Origin: Paenibacillus segetis
GTDB taxonomy: Bacteria; Bacillota; Bacilli; Paenibacillales; Paenibacillaceae
NCBI RefSeq assembly: GCF_014639155.1
Contig: NZ_BMFT01000001.1
Location: 2,790,001 to 2,854,000 of the forward strand
Reading direction: 5' to 3'
Length of the DNA: 64,000 nucleotides
Position numbers and translations under genes: made by a program. Below the pieces are notes generated by a model. That model searched no databases. It was not told where the DNA came from and saw only the letters and a program-made list of their open reading frames with translations. Shown in pieces: positions 43,193-51,697 of this stretch; positions within the stretch are counted from its first letter, which is position 1; each line of letters begins with the position of its first letter.

Positions 43193-43954
43193 ATGCTTAA
43201 ATTCAAAACTATGCTGATTCTGCTCGTAACCATGTCGATATACAGTGGGAATGCTGTTGCTTCGCCTACATCGCAGGTTGTTAAAGACAGGAGCTATTAT
43301 GAGGAGCGAGGCGACATCGTTTGGGAGGTACCCACTCAGAAAAAGACGATTGCTTTTACGTTCGATGATGGTCCAGATCGTAAGCAAACGCCAAAAATCC
43401 TGGAGGTTTTGGACCAATATCAAGCAAAAGCTACCTTTTTTGTCGTTGGTGAGCGTGTCGAACGTTTCCCTGAAATCGTTAAGCTCGTACTAAGTAAAGG
43501 ACATGAAGTTGGAAATCACTCTTTTTACCATCCATCTTTCCAGAATATTTCCAAGGAAAAAGCCGTGAACGAAATTGGAAAAACACAACAAGCCATACTT
43601 AAGGCAACAGGGCACACTGCGGTACTATTTCGACCACCAGGCGGTTCCTATGATCAAAACATCATTAATGTATCTAAGCAAAATAACTTACAGCTAATCT
43701 TATGGTCATGGCATCAGGATACCAAAGATTGGAGAGCTCCGGGTGTTCAGCGTATCGCCAATAAAGTCCTAAAAAATGTTCGAAATGGCGATATCATTCT
43801 TATGCATGATTATGTATATAATAGTTCGCAAACGTCGGAGGCTTTAAAAATTATATTACCTGAGCTTAAAAAACAAGGTTATTCATTTGTCACCGTGTCC
43901 CAATTGCTATCGCAAAAAGACAATCCAAATACTCATATTAAAGTAACTCAATAA
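43193..43954 (+). CDS. Secreted polysaccharide deacetylase (PdaB/NodB-like)
   Basis: The 253-residue protein has a signal peptide (MLKFKTMLILLVTMSIYSGN, cleaved near 24). A complete NodB domain follows: motif 1 AFTFDDGP with catalytic Asp, motif 2 HEVGNHSFYHPS with the metal His pair, motif 3 RPPGGSYD, motif 4 WSWHQDTKDW and motif 5 ILMHD. It removes acetyl groups from peptidoglycan or chitin-like glycans outside the membrane. It resembles PdaB-type spore-cortex enzymes, but the substrate is not certain. GGAGG lies 11 bases before ATG 43193. Confidence 0.93.
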   Translation: MLKFKTMLILLVTMSIYSGNAVASPTSQVVKDRSYYEERGDIVWEVPTQKKTIAFTFDDGPDRKQTPKILEVLDQYQAKATFFVVGERVERFPEIVKLVLSKGHEVGNHSFYHPSFQNISKEKAVNEIGKTQQAILKATGHTAVLFRPPGGSYDQNIINVSKQNNLQLILWSWHQDTKDWRAPGVQRIANKVLKNVRNGDIILMHDYVYNSSQTSEALKIILPELKKQGYSFVTVSQLLSQKDNPNTHIKVTQ

Positions 43955-43977
43955 TTACCAAACCAACACATAAATAT

Positions 43978-44014
43978 AGGGATGATCCTTCACATAAGGG
44001 TCATCCCTTTTTTT
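43978..44014 (+). terminator. Terminator of the polysaccharide deacetylase gene
   Basis: A 13-bp stem AGGGATGAtCCTT/AAGGGTCATCCCT with a CACAT loop, followed by TTTTTTT. Confidence 0.92.
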
Positions 44015-44107
44015 GAGGATACCATACTTACTATACTTTAATATTGACTAAGTAGCTAAAATTCACTACAATTCAGTAGAATCCAATATAGACAGGTGAT
44101 AAATCAT

Positions 44108-45001
44108 ATGAGCAAACCAGCGTATCGCGTATTATTATTTTATAAATTCACAAATATTGCTTCGCCAGAGGTTTTTACGGCAGAGCATTTGCAATATTGT
44201 AAGGACCTCGGCGTTAAAGGACGTATTCTAATTGCCTCTGAGGGGATCAATGGAACCGTGTCGGGTACAGTAGAACAAACAGATCGTTATATGGCAGACC
44301 TTCTCGCTAATCCACTATTTACAGACACTGTATTTAAAATTGATGACGTAGAAGAACATGCCTTCAAAAAAATATTCGTAAGACATAAAAAGGAACTGGT
44401 TACTTTCCGCTATGAACAAGAGCTGGATCCTAATAAACTAAGTGGGAAGAGATTGTCCCCGACGGAGTTTTACGAACAGTTGCAACAAGAAGATGTCGTA
44501 GTTATTGACGGACGAAATGATTATGAATATGAGATCGGTCATTTCCGCGGGGCTATCCGTCCGGACGTAGAATCATTCCGTGAATTTCCGGATTGGATTC
44601 GCCAGAATATGAGTCAATATAAAGACAAGAAAGTACTCACTTATTGCACTGGAGGAATCCGCTGCGAGAAATTGACTGGGTTTCTGATCAATGAAGGGTT
44701 CTCGGATGTCGCGCAGCTTGAAGGTGGGATTGTGACTTACGGAAAAGACCCTGAAACTAAGGGGCGGTTGTTTGACGGAAAATGTTATGTGTTCGATGAA
44801 CGTATCTCCGTTCCGATCAATCAAACCGAAGAGGATGTCGTCATTGCAAGCTGTCATCATTGCGGTGTGACACACGACCGCTATATAAATTGCCCAGTAT
44901 GTAACCTGCAGTATGTATGCTGCGAAGAATGTGAAACGGAGCACCAAAGCTTCTGTTCCGATGCTTGCCATGACGCCATATTACCCGCTAAGCATGGCTA
45001 A
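44108..45001 (+). CDS. trhO: tRNA uridine(34) hydroxylase, rhodanese family
   Basis: The 297-residue protein has the TrhO/YbfQ layout: an N-terminal acylphosphatase-like part (GVKGRILIASEGINGTVSG), a rhodanese domain with the active loop TYCTGGIRCEK (catalytic Cys in CTGGIRC), and a C-terminal Cys-rich zinc-binding part (SCHHCGVTHDRYINCPVC, CCEECETEHQSFCSDAC). It makes 5-hydroxyuridine at tRNA position 34 using O2. ATG at 44108, eight bases after AGGTGAT, fits the family start. The regulator gene follows within 40 bases and is probably co-transcribed. Confidence 0.94.
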   Translation: MSKPAYRVLLFYKFTNIASPEVFTAEHLQYCKDLGVKGRILIASEGINGTVSGTVEQTDRYMADLLANPLFTDTVFKIDDVEEHAFKKIFVRHKKELVTFRYEQELDPNKLSGKRLSPTEFYEQLQQEDVVVIDGRNDYEYEIGHFRGAIRPDVESFREFPDWIRQNMSQYKDKKVLTYCTGGIRCEKLTGFLINEGFSDVAQLEGGIVTYGKDPETKGRLFDGKCYVFDERISVPINQTEEDVVIASCHHCGVTHDRYINCPVCNLQYVCCEECETEHQSFCSDACHDAILPAKHG

Positions 45002-45039
45002 ATTCACCTCACGCCAAGGAAGTTAAGGGAGTGTCGATT

Positions 45040-45672
45040 ATGAAGCCGTTAAATGAATTGTCCACTAGAGACCAGATTCTCCAAATGATGAAAACCTCTG
45101 GGCCTCTTAGCGCCAAAGATATAACAGATCGCCTGCAAATTACTGAAATGGCGGTTCGCCGCCATCTCGGAACAATGGAACGGGATGGATTGATTGAATC
45201 CAAAATGATTCGCCAAACTTTAGGTCGTCCTACTGCGGTATATGGGCTAACCGAACTTGCTCAGAGCTTATTTCCTAAGAACTATCATACGCTTACTCTA
45301 GACCTACTGGGAGAATTAGCCGAGGACGCCGGCGAAGATACAGTCAATCGACTCTTTGAGCGACGCAGAGATAAATTGAAGCATCAATATGAAGCCGAGC
45401 TGAAAGACAGACCATTCCCGGACAAAGTGCGTAGACTCGCAGAAATTCAAAATGATAATGGTTATATGACAGAACTTGAATCTAGTGGAGAGAACGAGTT
45501 TATTCTAAAAGAACACAACTGTCCTATTTCGCAAATTGCAGATCGCTACAATCATGCTTGTGAATGCGAACTAAATCTGTTTGAATCTCTTCTAGATGCA
45601 CACGTTGAAAGAACTGAATGCCTCGCTCAGAACGGCAGAAGATGTCTATATATTATCCGTAAAGAAAAATAA
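45040..45672 (+). CDS. SufR-like winged-helix regulator with Cys-rich C-terminus
   Basis: The 210-residue protein has an N-terminal DeoR/ArsR-type helix-turn-helix (TRDQILQMMKTSGPLSAKDI, ITEMAVRRHLGTMERDGLI) and a C-terminal sensor part with Cys161, 174, 176, 194 and 202. The first pair has the CX12C spacing of the Fe-S cluster regulator SufR. The ligation pattern suggests an Fe-S or metal cluster. It probably controls Fe-S assembly or redox genes; nearby trhO (O2-dependent), DUF1450 and sodA would fit an oxidative theme. ATG at 45040 is eight bases after AAGGGAG. Confidence 0.85.
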   Translation: MKPLNELSTRDQILQMMKTSGPLSAKDITDRLQITEMAVRRHLGTMERDGLIESKMIRQTLGRPTAVYGLTELAQSLFPKNYHTLTLDLLGELAEDAGEDTVNRLFERRRDKLKHQYEAELKDRPFPDKVRRLAEIQNDNGYMTELESSGENEFILKEHNCPISQIADRYNHACECELNLFESLLDAHVERTECLAQNGRRCLYIIRKEK

Positions 45673-45708
45673 ACCTTCGGAACCGCATAGGGTTCCGAAG
45701 GTTTTTTA
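45671..45708. terminator. Bidirectional terminator, SufR-like / DUF1450 genes
   Basis: A 14-bp stem AAACCTTCGGAACC/GGTTCCGAAGGTTT with a GCATAG loop. A T tract follows on the plus strand, running into the end of the convergent DUF1450 gene. Confidence 0.92.
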
Positions 45709-45960
45709 TATATCAAAAGCTTGTAGCTCTTCTTCTATTCTTTCTTTAATCAAAGTTAAGCATTCTTCAGGGGTTTTGCCAAATACCCTCTTTGCGTTCA
45801 CTAAGGCATACGGTCTTAGTTTGCATAAACCACATAAACTGAGGCACTCTGTACGTAGCACCGCTACTTCAGGATATTCTTGTTCTAAATCTTCTAACTC
45901 AAGTGCGCTCATCAGATTACTGTCGCAGATTTCAACAACTACGATACCGAGCCCCATCAT
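45706..45960 (-). CDS. DUF1450 (YuzB-like) protein with CxxxCxxC
   Basis: The 84-residue protein carries EICDSNLMSALELEDLEQEY and the cysteine cluster TECLSLCGLCKLRPYALVNA, followed by KTPEECLTLIKERIEEEL. This is the YuzB/DUF1450 pattern, a thioredoxin-like ferredoxin fold that may hold a [2Fe-2S] cluster or metal. Function unknown. GGAG lies six bases before the ATG. It converges on the SufR-like gene, with stops only 34 bases apart. Confidence 0.9.
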   Translation of the reverse strand: MMGLGIVVVEICDSNLMSALELEDLEQEYPEVAVLRTECLSLCGLCKLRPYALVNAKRVFGKTPEECLTLIKERIEEELQAFDI

Positions 45961-46068
45961 GTCTCACTCCAAACTTAGGCAAAATTCTTTACGATCTATC
46001 ATTATGATGAAAGACCTACGCATTGTCAATCCGTTTACGCCATATAACATACTTAACATACATTTATG

Positions 46069-46097
46069 TTGACTAAGTATACCATGAGGGCTATAAT
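46069..46097 (+). promoter_or_regulatory. Consensus sigma-A promoter of sodA
   Basis: TTGACT (46069-46074), 17 bases, TATAAT (46092-46097). Transcription should start near 46104, 46 bases before the sodA ATG. Confidence 0.92.
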
Positions 46098-46149
46098 AAT
46101 ATATATCAAGTACAACAATCTACATATATTAGAGAGGATGAATTTAATA

Positions 46150-46764
46150 ATGGCACATCAATTACCAGCTCTACCTTACGCTAACAACGCACTTGAACCG
46201 CATATCGATGAACAAACAATGACGATTCACCATGACCGTCACCACAATACCTATGTAACTAATCTAAATGCAGCTTTGGAATCTGCTCCTGAGCTTCAAT
46301 CCAAATCTTTGGAAGATTTGATTGCTAACTTGGATAGCGTTCCTGAAGCAATCCGTACCGCAGTTCGTAACAACGGTGGCGGTCACGCGAACCACTCCTT
46401 GTTCTGGGAAATCATCGGACCAAATGGCGGTGGCCAACCTTCCGGTAAACTGGCTGATGCAATCAACAATGAACTAGGTGGTTTTGACAAATTCAAAGAA
46501 GATTTTGCTAAAGCTGCAACAACTCGCTTCGGTAGCGGTTGGGCGTTCCTTGCAGTTGATGCTGACGGCAAATTGTCCGTATACAGCCTCCCTAATCAAG
46601 ATTCCCCAATCATGGAAGGCAAGACTCCAATTCTTGGCCTTGATGTATGGGAGCATGCTTACTACTTGAAATATCAAAACAAACGTCCTGATTATATTGC
46701 AGCATTCTTCAATGTAATTAACTGGGCTGAAGTTGAGAAACGTTACGAAGCAGCTACTAAGTAA
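46150..46764 (+). CDS. sodA: Superoxide dismutase [Mn/Fe]
   Basis: The 204-residue enzyme has all metal ligands: [12 protein letters not shown] (first His), [19 protein letters not shown], and [19 protein letters not shown] (Asp and last His). GGGHANHS and the Gln/Gly context GGGQPSG point to the Mn form, though metal choice cannot be fixed from sequence. It turns superoxide into H2O2 and O2 in the cytosol. GAGAGGATG precedes the ATG. It has a strong promoter and terminator of its own. Confidence 0.97.
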   Translation: MAHQLPALPYANNALEPHIDEQTMTIHHDRHHNTYVTNLNAALESAPELQSKSLEDLIANLDSVPEAIRTAVRNNGGGHANHSLFWEIIGPNGGGQPSGKLADAINNELGGFDKFKEDFAKAATTRFGSGWAFLAVDADGKLSVYSLPNQDSPIMEGKTPILGLDVWEHAYYLKYQNKRPDYIAAFFNVINWAEVEKRYEAATK

Positions 46765-46790
46765 TAACGGACTGCATTGTACATTATAGA

Positions 46791-46824
46791 AGAAAGACGC
46801 TCTCCACGGAGAGCGTCTTTCTGT
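46791..46824. terminator. Bidirectional terminator, sodA / LacI regulator
   Basis: AGAAAGACGCTCTCC pairs with GGAGAGCGTCTTTCT almost without a loop. It lies between the convergent genes. Confidence 0.9.
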
Positions 46825-46856
46825 ATTTAAAGTCATACTGCACACCTCATATATTC

Positions 46857-47894
46857 TTACTCTTTAAGGTTCTTCACCGAGCTCCTGACAACCAGTGTAG
46901 GTGCTACACTATGGCGGATAGACTCCCGAGAGTTACCTGTGAGCGTCAATAACATCGAAGCTGCTGCGTCGCACATCATTTCTTTTTCCACACGCATTGT
47001 AGTTAATGCTCTATCAACATGATCTCCATAATGAGTATCATCAAATCCAGCAATAGAAACTCTCTCTGGTATTGCAATCTCCCGTTCTTCTAAAAGCCCT
47101 CTCAGAATATAAGCAATTCGGTCATTTCCGCAAAAAAATGCAGTCGGTATTGCTCTCAATCCATCGAGAAATTGTGCGATTTCTGCTTCCGTTTGATTAT
47201 AACCTTCTGAGGATGTCAGACAATATTCACGCTGAACCTCTAGGCCGTGCGTCTGCATCGCTTTCCAATAACCAAACCAACGCTCTTCATGGCTCGTCGT
47301 CAAATTTGTCGGACCGATAAACCCAATCTCTTCATGTCCACCATCGATAAGAAAAGACACTACTTCGTAAGCCCCTTCCATATTAGCGGAAGTGACGACG
47401 GGACAAGGTAAATCCCGATAATAAGAATCCAGCATAACAAGTGGAGTATCCATATCCCATATAAGCCGCGCATACGCTTTATCGATAATGCCAAACAAAA
47501 TTACGCCACGGTAAGATATATCTGTAAATAGTCCAGGAAGCTTAAGCCCCGTCTCCATCTCTTGATCAATCGGTGCAATTACGGCGTTATATCCTTTTTT
47601 ACGAATACTCTTCTCTAGTCCCCATATCATGTCATGATAAAACTGAAAATGATCGTTATCCTGATAACTCATAATACGTTCAGGGACAAGCACAAGGATG
47701 TTGGCTGCTGCAGACTCTTTGGTAGCAAATGGACCGTAACCCATCTCTCTAGCCGTGTGTAACACGAGTGCGCGCATTTCTTCACTGACACCCTTCTTGT
47801 TCATTAAAGCCAGCGATACCGCATTCTTTGATATTTCCAGTTTGCTGGCAATATCTTGCATGGATACTTTCTTTTTACGGCCCAATCTTTTCAT
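46857..47894 (-). CDS. LacI-family transcriptional regulator
   Basis: The 345-residue protein has a LacI head after a basic start (VSMQDIASKLEISKNAVSLALMN) and the periplasmic-binding-like core (NILVLVPERIMSY, GGHEEIGFIGPTN, AFFCGNDRIAYILRGLLEE, VSIAGFDDTHYG). It is divergent from the ROK kinase and manA genes, which it probably controls in response to a sugar phosphate or sugar. A near-perfect inverted repeat at 47930-47952 inside its own promoter is a candidate operator for both directions. Confidence 0.93.
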   Translation of the reverse strand: MKRLGRKKKVSMQDIASKLEISKNAVSLALMNKKGVSEEMRALVLHTAREMGYGPFATKESAAANILVLVPERIMSYQDNDHFQFYHDMIWGLEKSIRKKGYNAVIAPIDQEMETGLKLPGLFTDISYRGVILFGIIDKAYARLIWDMDTPLVMLDSYYRDLPCPVVTSANMEGAYEVVSFLIDGGHEEIGFIGPTNLTTSHEERWFGYWKAMQTHGLEVQREYCLTSSEGYNQTEAEIAQFLDGLRAIPTAFFCGNDRIAYILRGLLEEREIAIPERVSIAGFDDTHYGDHVDRALTTMRVEKEMMCDAAASMLLTLTGNSRESIRHSVAPTLVVRSSVKNLKE

Positions 47895-47922
47895 TCCTTT
47901 CGAATCATGCTAAACTTAACCT

Positions 47923-47952
47923 AATATACTTTACAAAATAATTTTTTGTCAA
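47923..47952 (-). promoter_or_regulatory. Sigma-A promoter of the LacI-family gene
   Basis: On the minus strand TTGACA (47952-47947), 18 bases, TATATT (47928-47923). A second TTGACA lies nine bases further upstream (47961-47956). Confidence 0.82.
47930..47952. promoter_or_regulatory. Candidate operator, LacI/ROK intergenic region
   Basis: TTTACAAAA (47930-47938) and TTTTGTCAA (47944-47952) are inverted copies with one mismatch and a five-base spacer. The repeat covers the space between the -35 and -10 of the LacI-family gene promoter, where a repressor would block transcription. Confidence 0.55.
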
Positions 47953-47995
47953 GTTTGTCAAGTTAATCAAACATGAATAACTGGAGGAATAAACA

Positions 47996-48910
47996 TTGAG
48001 TTACGCAGTTGGAATTGATATCGGTGGCACGAAAACTGCCATCGGACTGATAGACTCCTCCGGAGTCATCCTTGCTAAGACGTCCTTGCCGACAGATTTG
48101 TCTATTAAGCCTGATGAGATGGTTGACCGGATGGCTGAAGCAGTCAAGGATTTGATTACAGCTCAAGGTATTCAAGAATCCGATTTACTTGGTATTGGTG
48201 TTGGCGCACCGGGACCACTTAATTCGAAAACAGGTTACATTGTCAAACCACCCAATTTACCAACATGGTGGGACTTCCCTTTAGTGGACTCACTTCGTCG
48301 TCATTTTGAGCTTCCGATTTCTTTTGAGAATGACGCTACGGCTGCAGCCTTAGCTGAGAAATGGTTAGGAGCAGCGCAGGATGCTGAACATTTTGTATTC
48401 ATTACAGTCAGCACAGGAATTGGTGCCGGTATCTATACCCATGGTAAACTACTCACAGGAGCTACTGGTAACGCTGGTGATGTAGGTCATTTCGTCATCG
48501 ATGCCTCAGGTGATCAATGTGTCTGCGGACAGCATGGATGCTGGGAATATCTTGCTTCCGGGACGGCTATTGCAAGACAGGCTTCAGCTTTACTTGGCCG
48601 GGAAGTATCCTCCAAGGAAGCCTTTGATCTCGCAGCTGCCGGAGATGTTCCGATGAAGGACCTTATAGACGGTATCTTCCGCTATATCGGAATTGGCTGT
48701 GTAACACTTATCAATACATTTGATCCAGAAATGCTTGTTATTGGAGGCGGAGTTTCTCAAGTAGGTGCTCCACTATTTGACGCTGTGAAAGACTATGTAT
48801 CCCAGTATGCATTAAACCCATCAGGACGAACTACTGCTATCGTACCCGCTGCCTTGCAGCAGGATGCAGGCTTGATCGGGGCAGCTGCTCTCGTTCATAT
48901 GCCATACTAA
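47996..48910 (+). CDS. ROK-family sugar kinase (glucokinase/fructokinase type)
   Basis: The 304-residue enzyme begins SYAVGIDIGGTKTAIGLIDS (phosphate-binding loop). It contains ENDATAAALAEKWLG with the catalytic Asp, TVSTGIGAGI, and the ROK zinc motif VGHFVIDASGDQCVCGQHGC (His plus three Cys). The TTG start has GGAGG eight bases upstream. It phosphorylates a hexose, most likely glucose or mannose/fructose. Its link with manA 34 bases downstream suggests feeding of mannose or fructose into glycolysis. Confidence 0.92.
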   Translation: MSYAVGIDIGGTKTAIGLIDSSGVILAKTSLPTDLSIKPDEMVDRMAEAVKDLITAQGIQESDLLGIGVGAPGPLNSKTGYIVKPPNLPTWWDFPLVDSLRRHFELPISFENDATAAALAEKWLGAAQDAEHFVFITVSTGIGAGIYTHGKLLTGATGNAGDVGHFVIDASGDQCVCGQHGCWEYLASGTAIARQASALLGREVSSKEAFDLAAAGDVPMKDLIDGIFRYIGIGCVTLINTFDPEMLVIGGGVSQVGAPLFDAVKDYVSQYALNPSGRTTAIVPAALQQDAGLIGAAALVHMPY

Positions 48911-48944
48911 TAACTAAAATCATATAACAAAGGAGTCATACAAA

Positions 48945-49889
48945 ATGAACGAACCTATTTTTTTAGCACCTGTTTTCCAAGAACGGATTTGGGGAGGAAG
49001 AAAGCTACAGGATCTTTTCGGTTACGATATTCCCAATGAACTAACTGGTGAATGCTGGGCCGTATCCGCTCATCCAAATGGACAAAGTATTGTAAAGAAT
49101 GGCCCCTACCAAGGAGAGACTTTAGGCCAACTGTGGAGTTCACATCAAGAACTATTCCATTCGGATTCACCTGTATTCCCATTGCTCACCAAAATTCTAG
49201 ATGCTTCTGACAACTTATCCGTTCAGGTTCATCCGGACGATGAATATGCTGGTAAGAACGAGAACGGAGAACTGGGAAAGACAGAATGCTGGTACATCGT
49301 TGATGCAGAACCAGGTGCTGAAATTATTTACGGGCATGAGGCACAATCTAAGGAACAATTGGTACAAATGATGGACGATGCTAAATGGGATGATCTTCTA
49401 ACTAAAATTAAAGTTAAACGTGGCGATTTCTTCTATGTACCTAGCGGAACCATTCATGCACTTGGCAAAGGTATTGTCGTACTAGAGACACAACAAAGTT
49501 CAGATACTACTTACCGCGTTTATGATTATGACCGTAAGGATAAGGAGGGTAACGGGAGAGAACTTCATCTTCAAAAAGCCATTGATGTCTCTACCGTCCC
49601 ACAATCCTATCAACCCGTTTCCTACGAAACCTTTAAACAAGATGGACTAACACTCACCCAACTTGTATCCAATGAATTTTTCACTGTTCAAAAGTGGAAC
49701 GTTGATGGAACTGCTGATTTCACAGCAAATCCTAAATATACAATCTGCAGCGTAATTGATGGAAGCGGACAACTTATCGCCGGAGACAACGTTTACCCTA
49801 TTTCCAAAGGGGAGCACTTTATTCTTCCTGTGGAGTTTGGTCCATATCAAATAACAGGTTCACTTGAGCTAATCATTTCCCGGGAATAG
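48945..49889 (+). CDS. manA: Mannose-6-phosphate isomerase, class I
   Basis: The 314-residue enzyme, about the length of Bacillus ManA, has the zinc-site motifs LSVQVHPDDEYA, GKTECWYIVDAEPGAEI and VPSGTIHALGKGIVVLE. It starts IFLAPVFQERIWGGRKL, as usual. It interconverts mannose 6-phosphate and fructose 6-phosphate in the cytosol. It follows the ROK kinase in what looks like one operon under the divergent LacI-type regulator. AAAGGAGTC precedes the ATG. Confidence 0.96.
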   Translation: MNEPIFLAPVFQERIWGGRKLQDLFGYDIPNELTGECWAVSAHPNGQSIVKNGPYQGETLGQLWSSHQELFHSDSPVFPLLTKILDASDNLSVQVHPDDEYAGKNENGELGKTECWYIVDAEPGAEIIYGHEAQSKEQLVQMMDDAKWDDLLTKIKVKRGDFFYVPSGTIHALGKGIVVLETQQSSDTTYRVYDYDRKDKEGNGRELHLQKAIDVSTVPQSYQPVSYETFKQDGLTLTQLVSNEFFTVQKWNVDGTADFTANPKYTICSVIDGSGQLIAGDNVYPISKGEHFILPVEFGPYQITGSLELIISRE

Positions 49890-49896
49890 TTTATAA

Positions 49897-49946
49897 CAAA
49901 AAGACTCGTTTCTCCTTCTATACCAAGGAAAAACGAGTCTTTTTCT
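49897..49946. terminator. Bidirectional terminator, manA / DinB gene
   Basis: AAAAAGACTCGTTT pairs with AAACGAGTCTTTTT, with partial pairing (TCCTT/AAGGA) in the loop, and T runs on both sides. Confidence 0.9.
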
Positions 49947-49967
49947 ATTTCAAAATCCGGTGCCACT

Positions 49968-50486
49968 TTATACTTCAAAATAACGCTCACGTATAATTTT
50001 AAAATGATGAAGTGCATGCCCATAAATGATATAAGCAAGTGCTCGCACTGAAACCGGTCCACCACTAGCAGTTCCGATACGTATCCAAGCTGAATCGTCT
50101 AAATTCTGAACCAATGATAATGTAGACTTTCTAACCACTACGAAATCCTGAAGTAGCTCAGTAACTGATCGCTGATCAAACTGTCCATTACTTACGAACA
50201 GCCCTTCCTCGAAACCCGGAAGTGGCGTAGTATCCCCTCTGGCGATCCGTAGTAGCCGATAACTCATGATTCGCTCCGTATCCGCGATATGCCCCAACAC
50301 TTCCTTCAGAGACCATTTTCCTTCTGCATAGCGGAAGTTGGCTTGCTCATCCGAAATCACACTTAGTTCTTGTAACAATTGTTCAGGTTGTTGCTGAAAT
50401 AAAACCAACAAATCTCCTTCTGGTACCTGATCAATATATACTTGGAAATGACTGAGGAATTCTCCCTCTTGCGGTCTAATTAACAC
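49968..50486 (-). CDS. DinB superfamily protein
   Basis: The 172-residue four-helix-bundle protein has the DinB motif set: KWSLKEVLGHIADTERIMSYRLLRIARG with the first metal His, and the last LAYIIYGHALHHFKIIRERY with the HxxxH pair. Members are metal-binding; some are bacillithiol transferases. The substrate here is unknown. GTG at 50486 is nine bases after GAGGAG. It lies 27 bases past the DUF3006 gene and may belong to the same transcript. Confidence 0.92.
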   Translation of the reverse strand: MLIRPQEGEFLSHFQVYIDQVPEGDLLVLFQQQPEQLLQELSVISDEQANFRYAEGKWSLKEVLGHIADTERIMSYRLLRIARGDTTPLPGFEEGLFVSNGQFDQRSVTELLQDFVVVRKSTLSLVQNLDDSAWIRIGTASGGPVSVRALAYIIYGHALHHFKIIRERYFEV

Positions 50487-50513
50487 GAATACACGCTCCT
50501 CGTAGTTTAAATA

Positions 50514-50726
50514 TCAGTCTTCCCATAGGTCGTCCATTAGCTTCTGAATCTCTCTACTTCGCTCTTGCGTCAATTTCTGATTAATAATCCACTTGCTACC
50601 GTCCCACTCTACAACATCACCGGTTTTTGCACCTGTCTCTACTATGTTACGCAAGACATCTCTAGTTAGTCCATCTACTTCAATAACGCAATACTCTTCT
50701 TCAAATCTATCGATGATCCCTACCAT
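50514..50726 (-). CDS. DUF3006 protein (70 aa)
   Basis: The small protein matches DUF3006: VGIIDRFEEEYCVIEVDGLT, TGDVVEWDGSKWIINQ and a charged helical tail. DUF3006 genes typically follow secreted MBL-fold/ComEC-like hydrolases, as here: ATG 50726 is seven bases after the lipoprotein gene's stop, with AAAGGTG as binding site inside that gene. The fold is probably a small beta barrel. Function unknown. Confidence 0.88.
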   Translation of the reverse strand: MVGIIDRFEEEYCVIEVDGLTRDVLRNIVETGAKTGDVVEWDGSKWIINQKLTQERSREIQKLMDDLWED

Positions 50727-50733
50727 AAGCAGT

Positions 50734-51654
50734 TCACCTTTCTTTACTAATTTGATAATTCTGACCATCGGAAGTGAACTCCACTGTTCCTTGCAGATCA
50801 TTGCGATACACTTCAACATTTTTCTTACGCAGACGTTCCAGAATCGTCTCTTTCGGATGACCGTATGAATTTTCTCCAACTTGGATGACTGCATATTTAG
50901 GATTGACTTGATTCAAGAAGCGTAGCGATGTTGAGGTCTTGGAACCATGGTGCCCAACAAGCAAAACATCAGCCTGAAGATCTTCACCTGAATCAATCAT
51001 CTCCTTCTCACTAATGCTTTCTGCATCACCTGTTAGCAAAAACGAAGTATCTCCATAGGTTACTTTAACAACAGCACTCATATTGTTATTGTCCAAACCC
51101 GTTAAGATCGGAGATAACATCGTTACGTCAACCTGATCATCCCAGTCCAGCTTAATGCCAGCCTTAGCGCTAGATACCTTAAGCCCTTTATTCTTAATCG
51201 ATCTAAGCAGTGATTCAAACGTCTTCGTGTTATTAGACACTTTAGGCATATAAACCTTACCAACCTCAACATGATCGATAACCGCATCGAGTCCGCCGAT
51301 GTGATCCGCATCAGGATGAGTACCTATAACGATGTCTAATCGATCTACACCATACTGCTGCAAATATTGCACCATATGCTCTTCCTGGTCGTTGTTACCT
51401 GCATCGATCAACATCGTTTTTCCGGATGGACTGATCAACAATTGAGATGCTCCCTGTCCAACATCCAAAAATACAACCTTAAGTAAATTCTCTACCTCGG
51501 CAGAAGTAGGAGCATTCTCAACTTCTCCCTGTGAATCAAATTCCAAGGAACAGCCGGAAATGAAAACTAACATCAAACATACGCTCAATAATACGGCCAT
51601 TTTACTTGTTAAATGATGCCTTAACTTCGTAGTTATCCTATTCGTGATGTCCAA
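50734..51654 (-). CDS. MBL-fold lipoprotein (ComEC C-terminal-like hydrolase)
   Basis: The 306-residue protein has a lipoprotein signal (VLLSVCLMLVFISGCS, Cys near 36). A metallo-beta-lactamase domain like the C-terminal part of ComEC/Rec2 follows: VVFLDVGQGASQLLISPSGK, VIGTHPDADHIGGLDAVIDH, SFLLTGDAES, DVLLVGHHGSKTS. Surface-anchored members may degrade nucleic acids or another phosphodiester outside the cell. It leads a unit with DUF3006. A consensus promoter and a LexA-type box (51679-51690) lie upstream, hinting at SOS control. Confidence 0.92.
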   Translation of the reverse strand: MDITNRITTKLRHHLTSKMAVLLSVCLMLVFISGCSLEFDSQGEVENAPTSAEVENLLKVVFLDVGQGASQLLISPSGKTMLIDAGNNDQEEHMVQYLQQYGVDRLDIVIGTHPDADHIGGLDAVIDHVEVGKVYMPKVSNNTKTFESLLRSIKNKGLKVSSAKAGIKLDWDDQVDVTMLSPILTGLDNNNMSAVVKVTYGDTSFLLTGDAESISEKEMIDSGEDLQADVLLVGHHGSKTSTSLRFLNQVNPKYAVIQVGENSYGHPKETILERLRKKNVEVYRNDLQGTVEFTSDGQNYQISKER

Positions 51655-51678
51655 ACTCCTTTATATGTAATATAACTA

Positions 51679-51690
51679 GAACGTTTGTTC
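51679..51690. promoter_or_regulatory. Candidate LexA/DinR (SOS) box
   Basis: The minus strand reads GAACAAACGTTC, which fits the B. subtilis core GAACRNRYGTTC at all 12 positions. It lies just downstream of the -10 of the MBL lipoprotein promoter, over the expected transcript start. Confidence 0.6.
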
Positions 51691-51697
51691 CATTCTA

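Noticed and set aside
45596-46072. Plus-strand open frame of 158 codons
   Set aside because: It runs through the end of the SufR-like gene, a strong terminator and the antisense of DUF1450.
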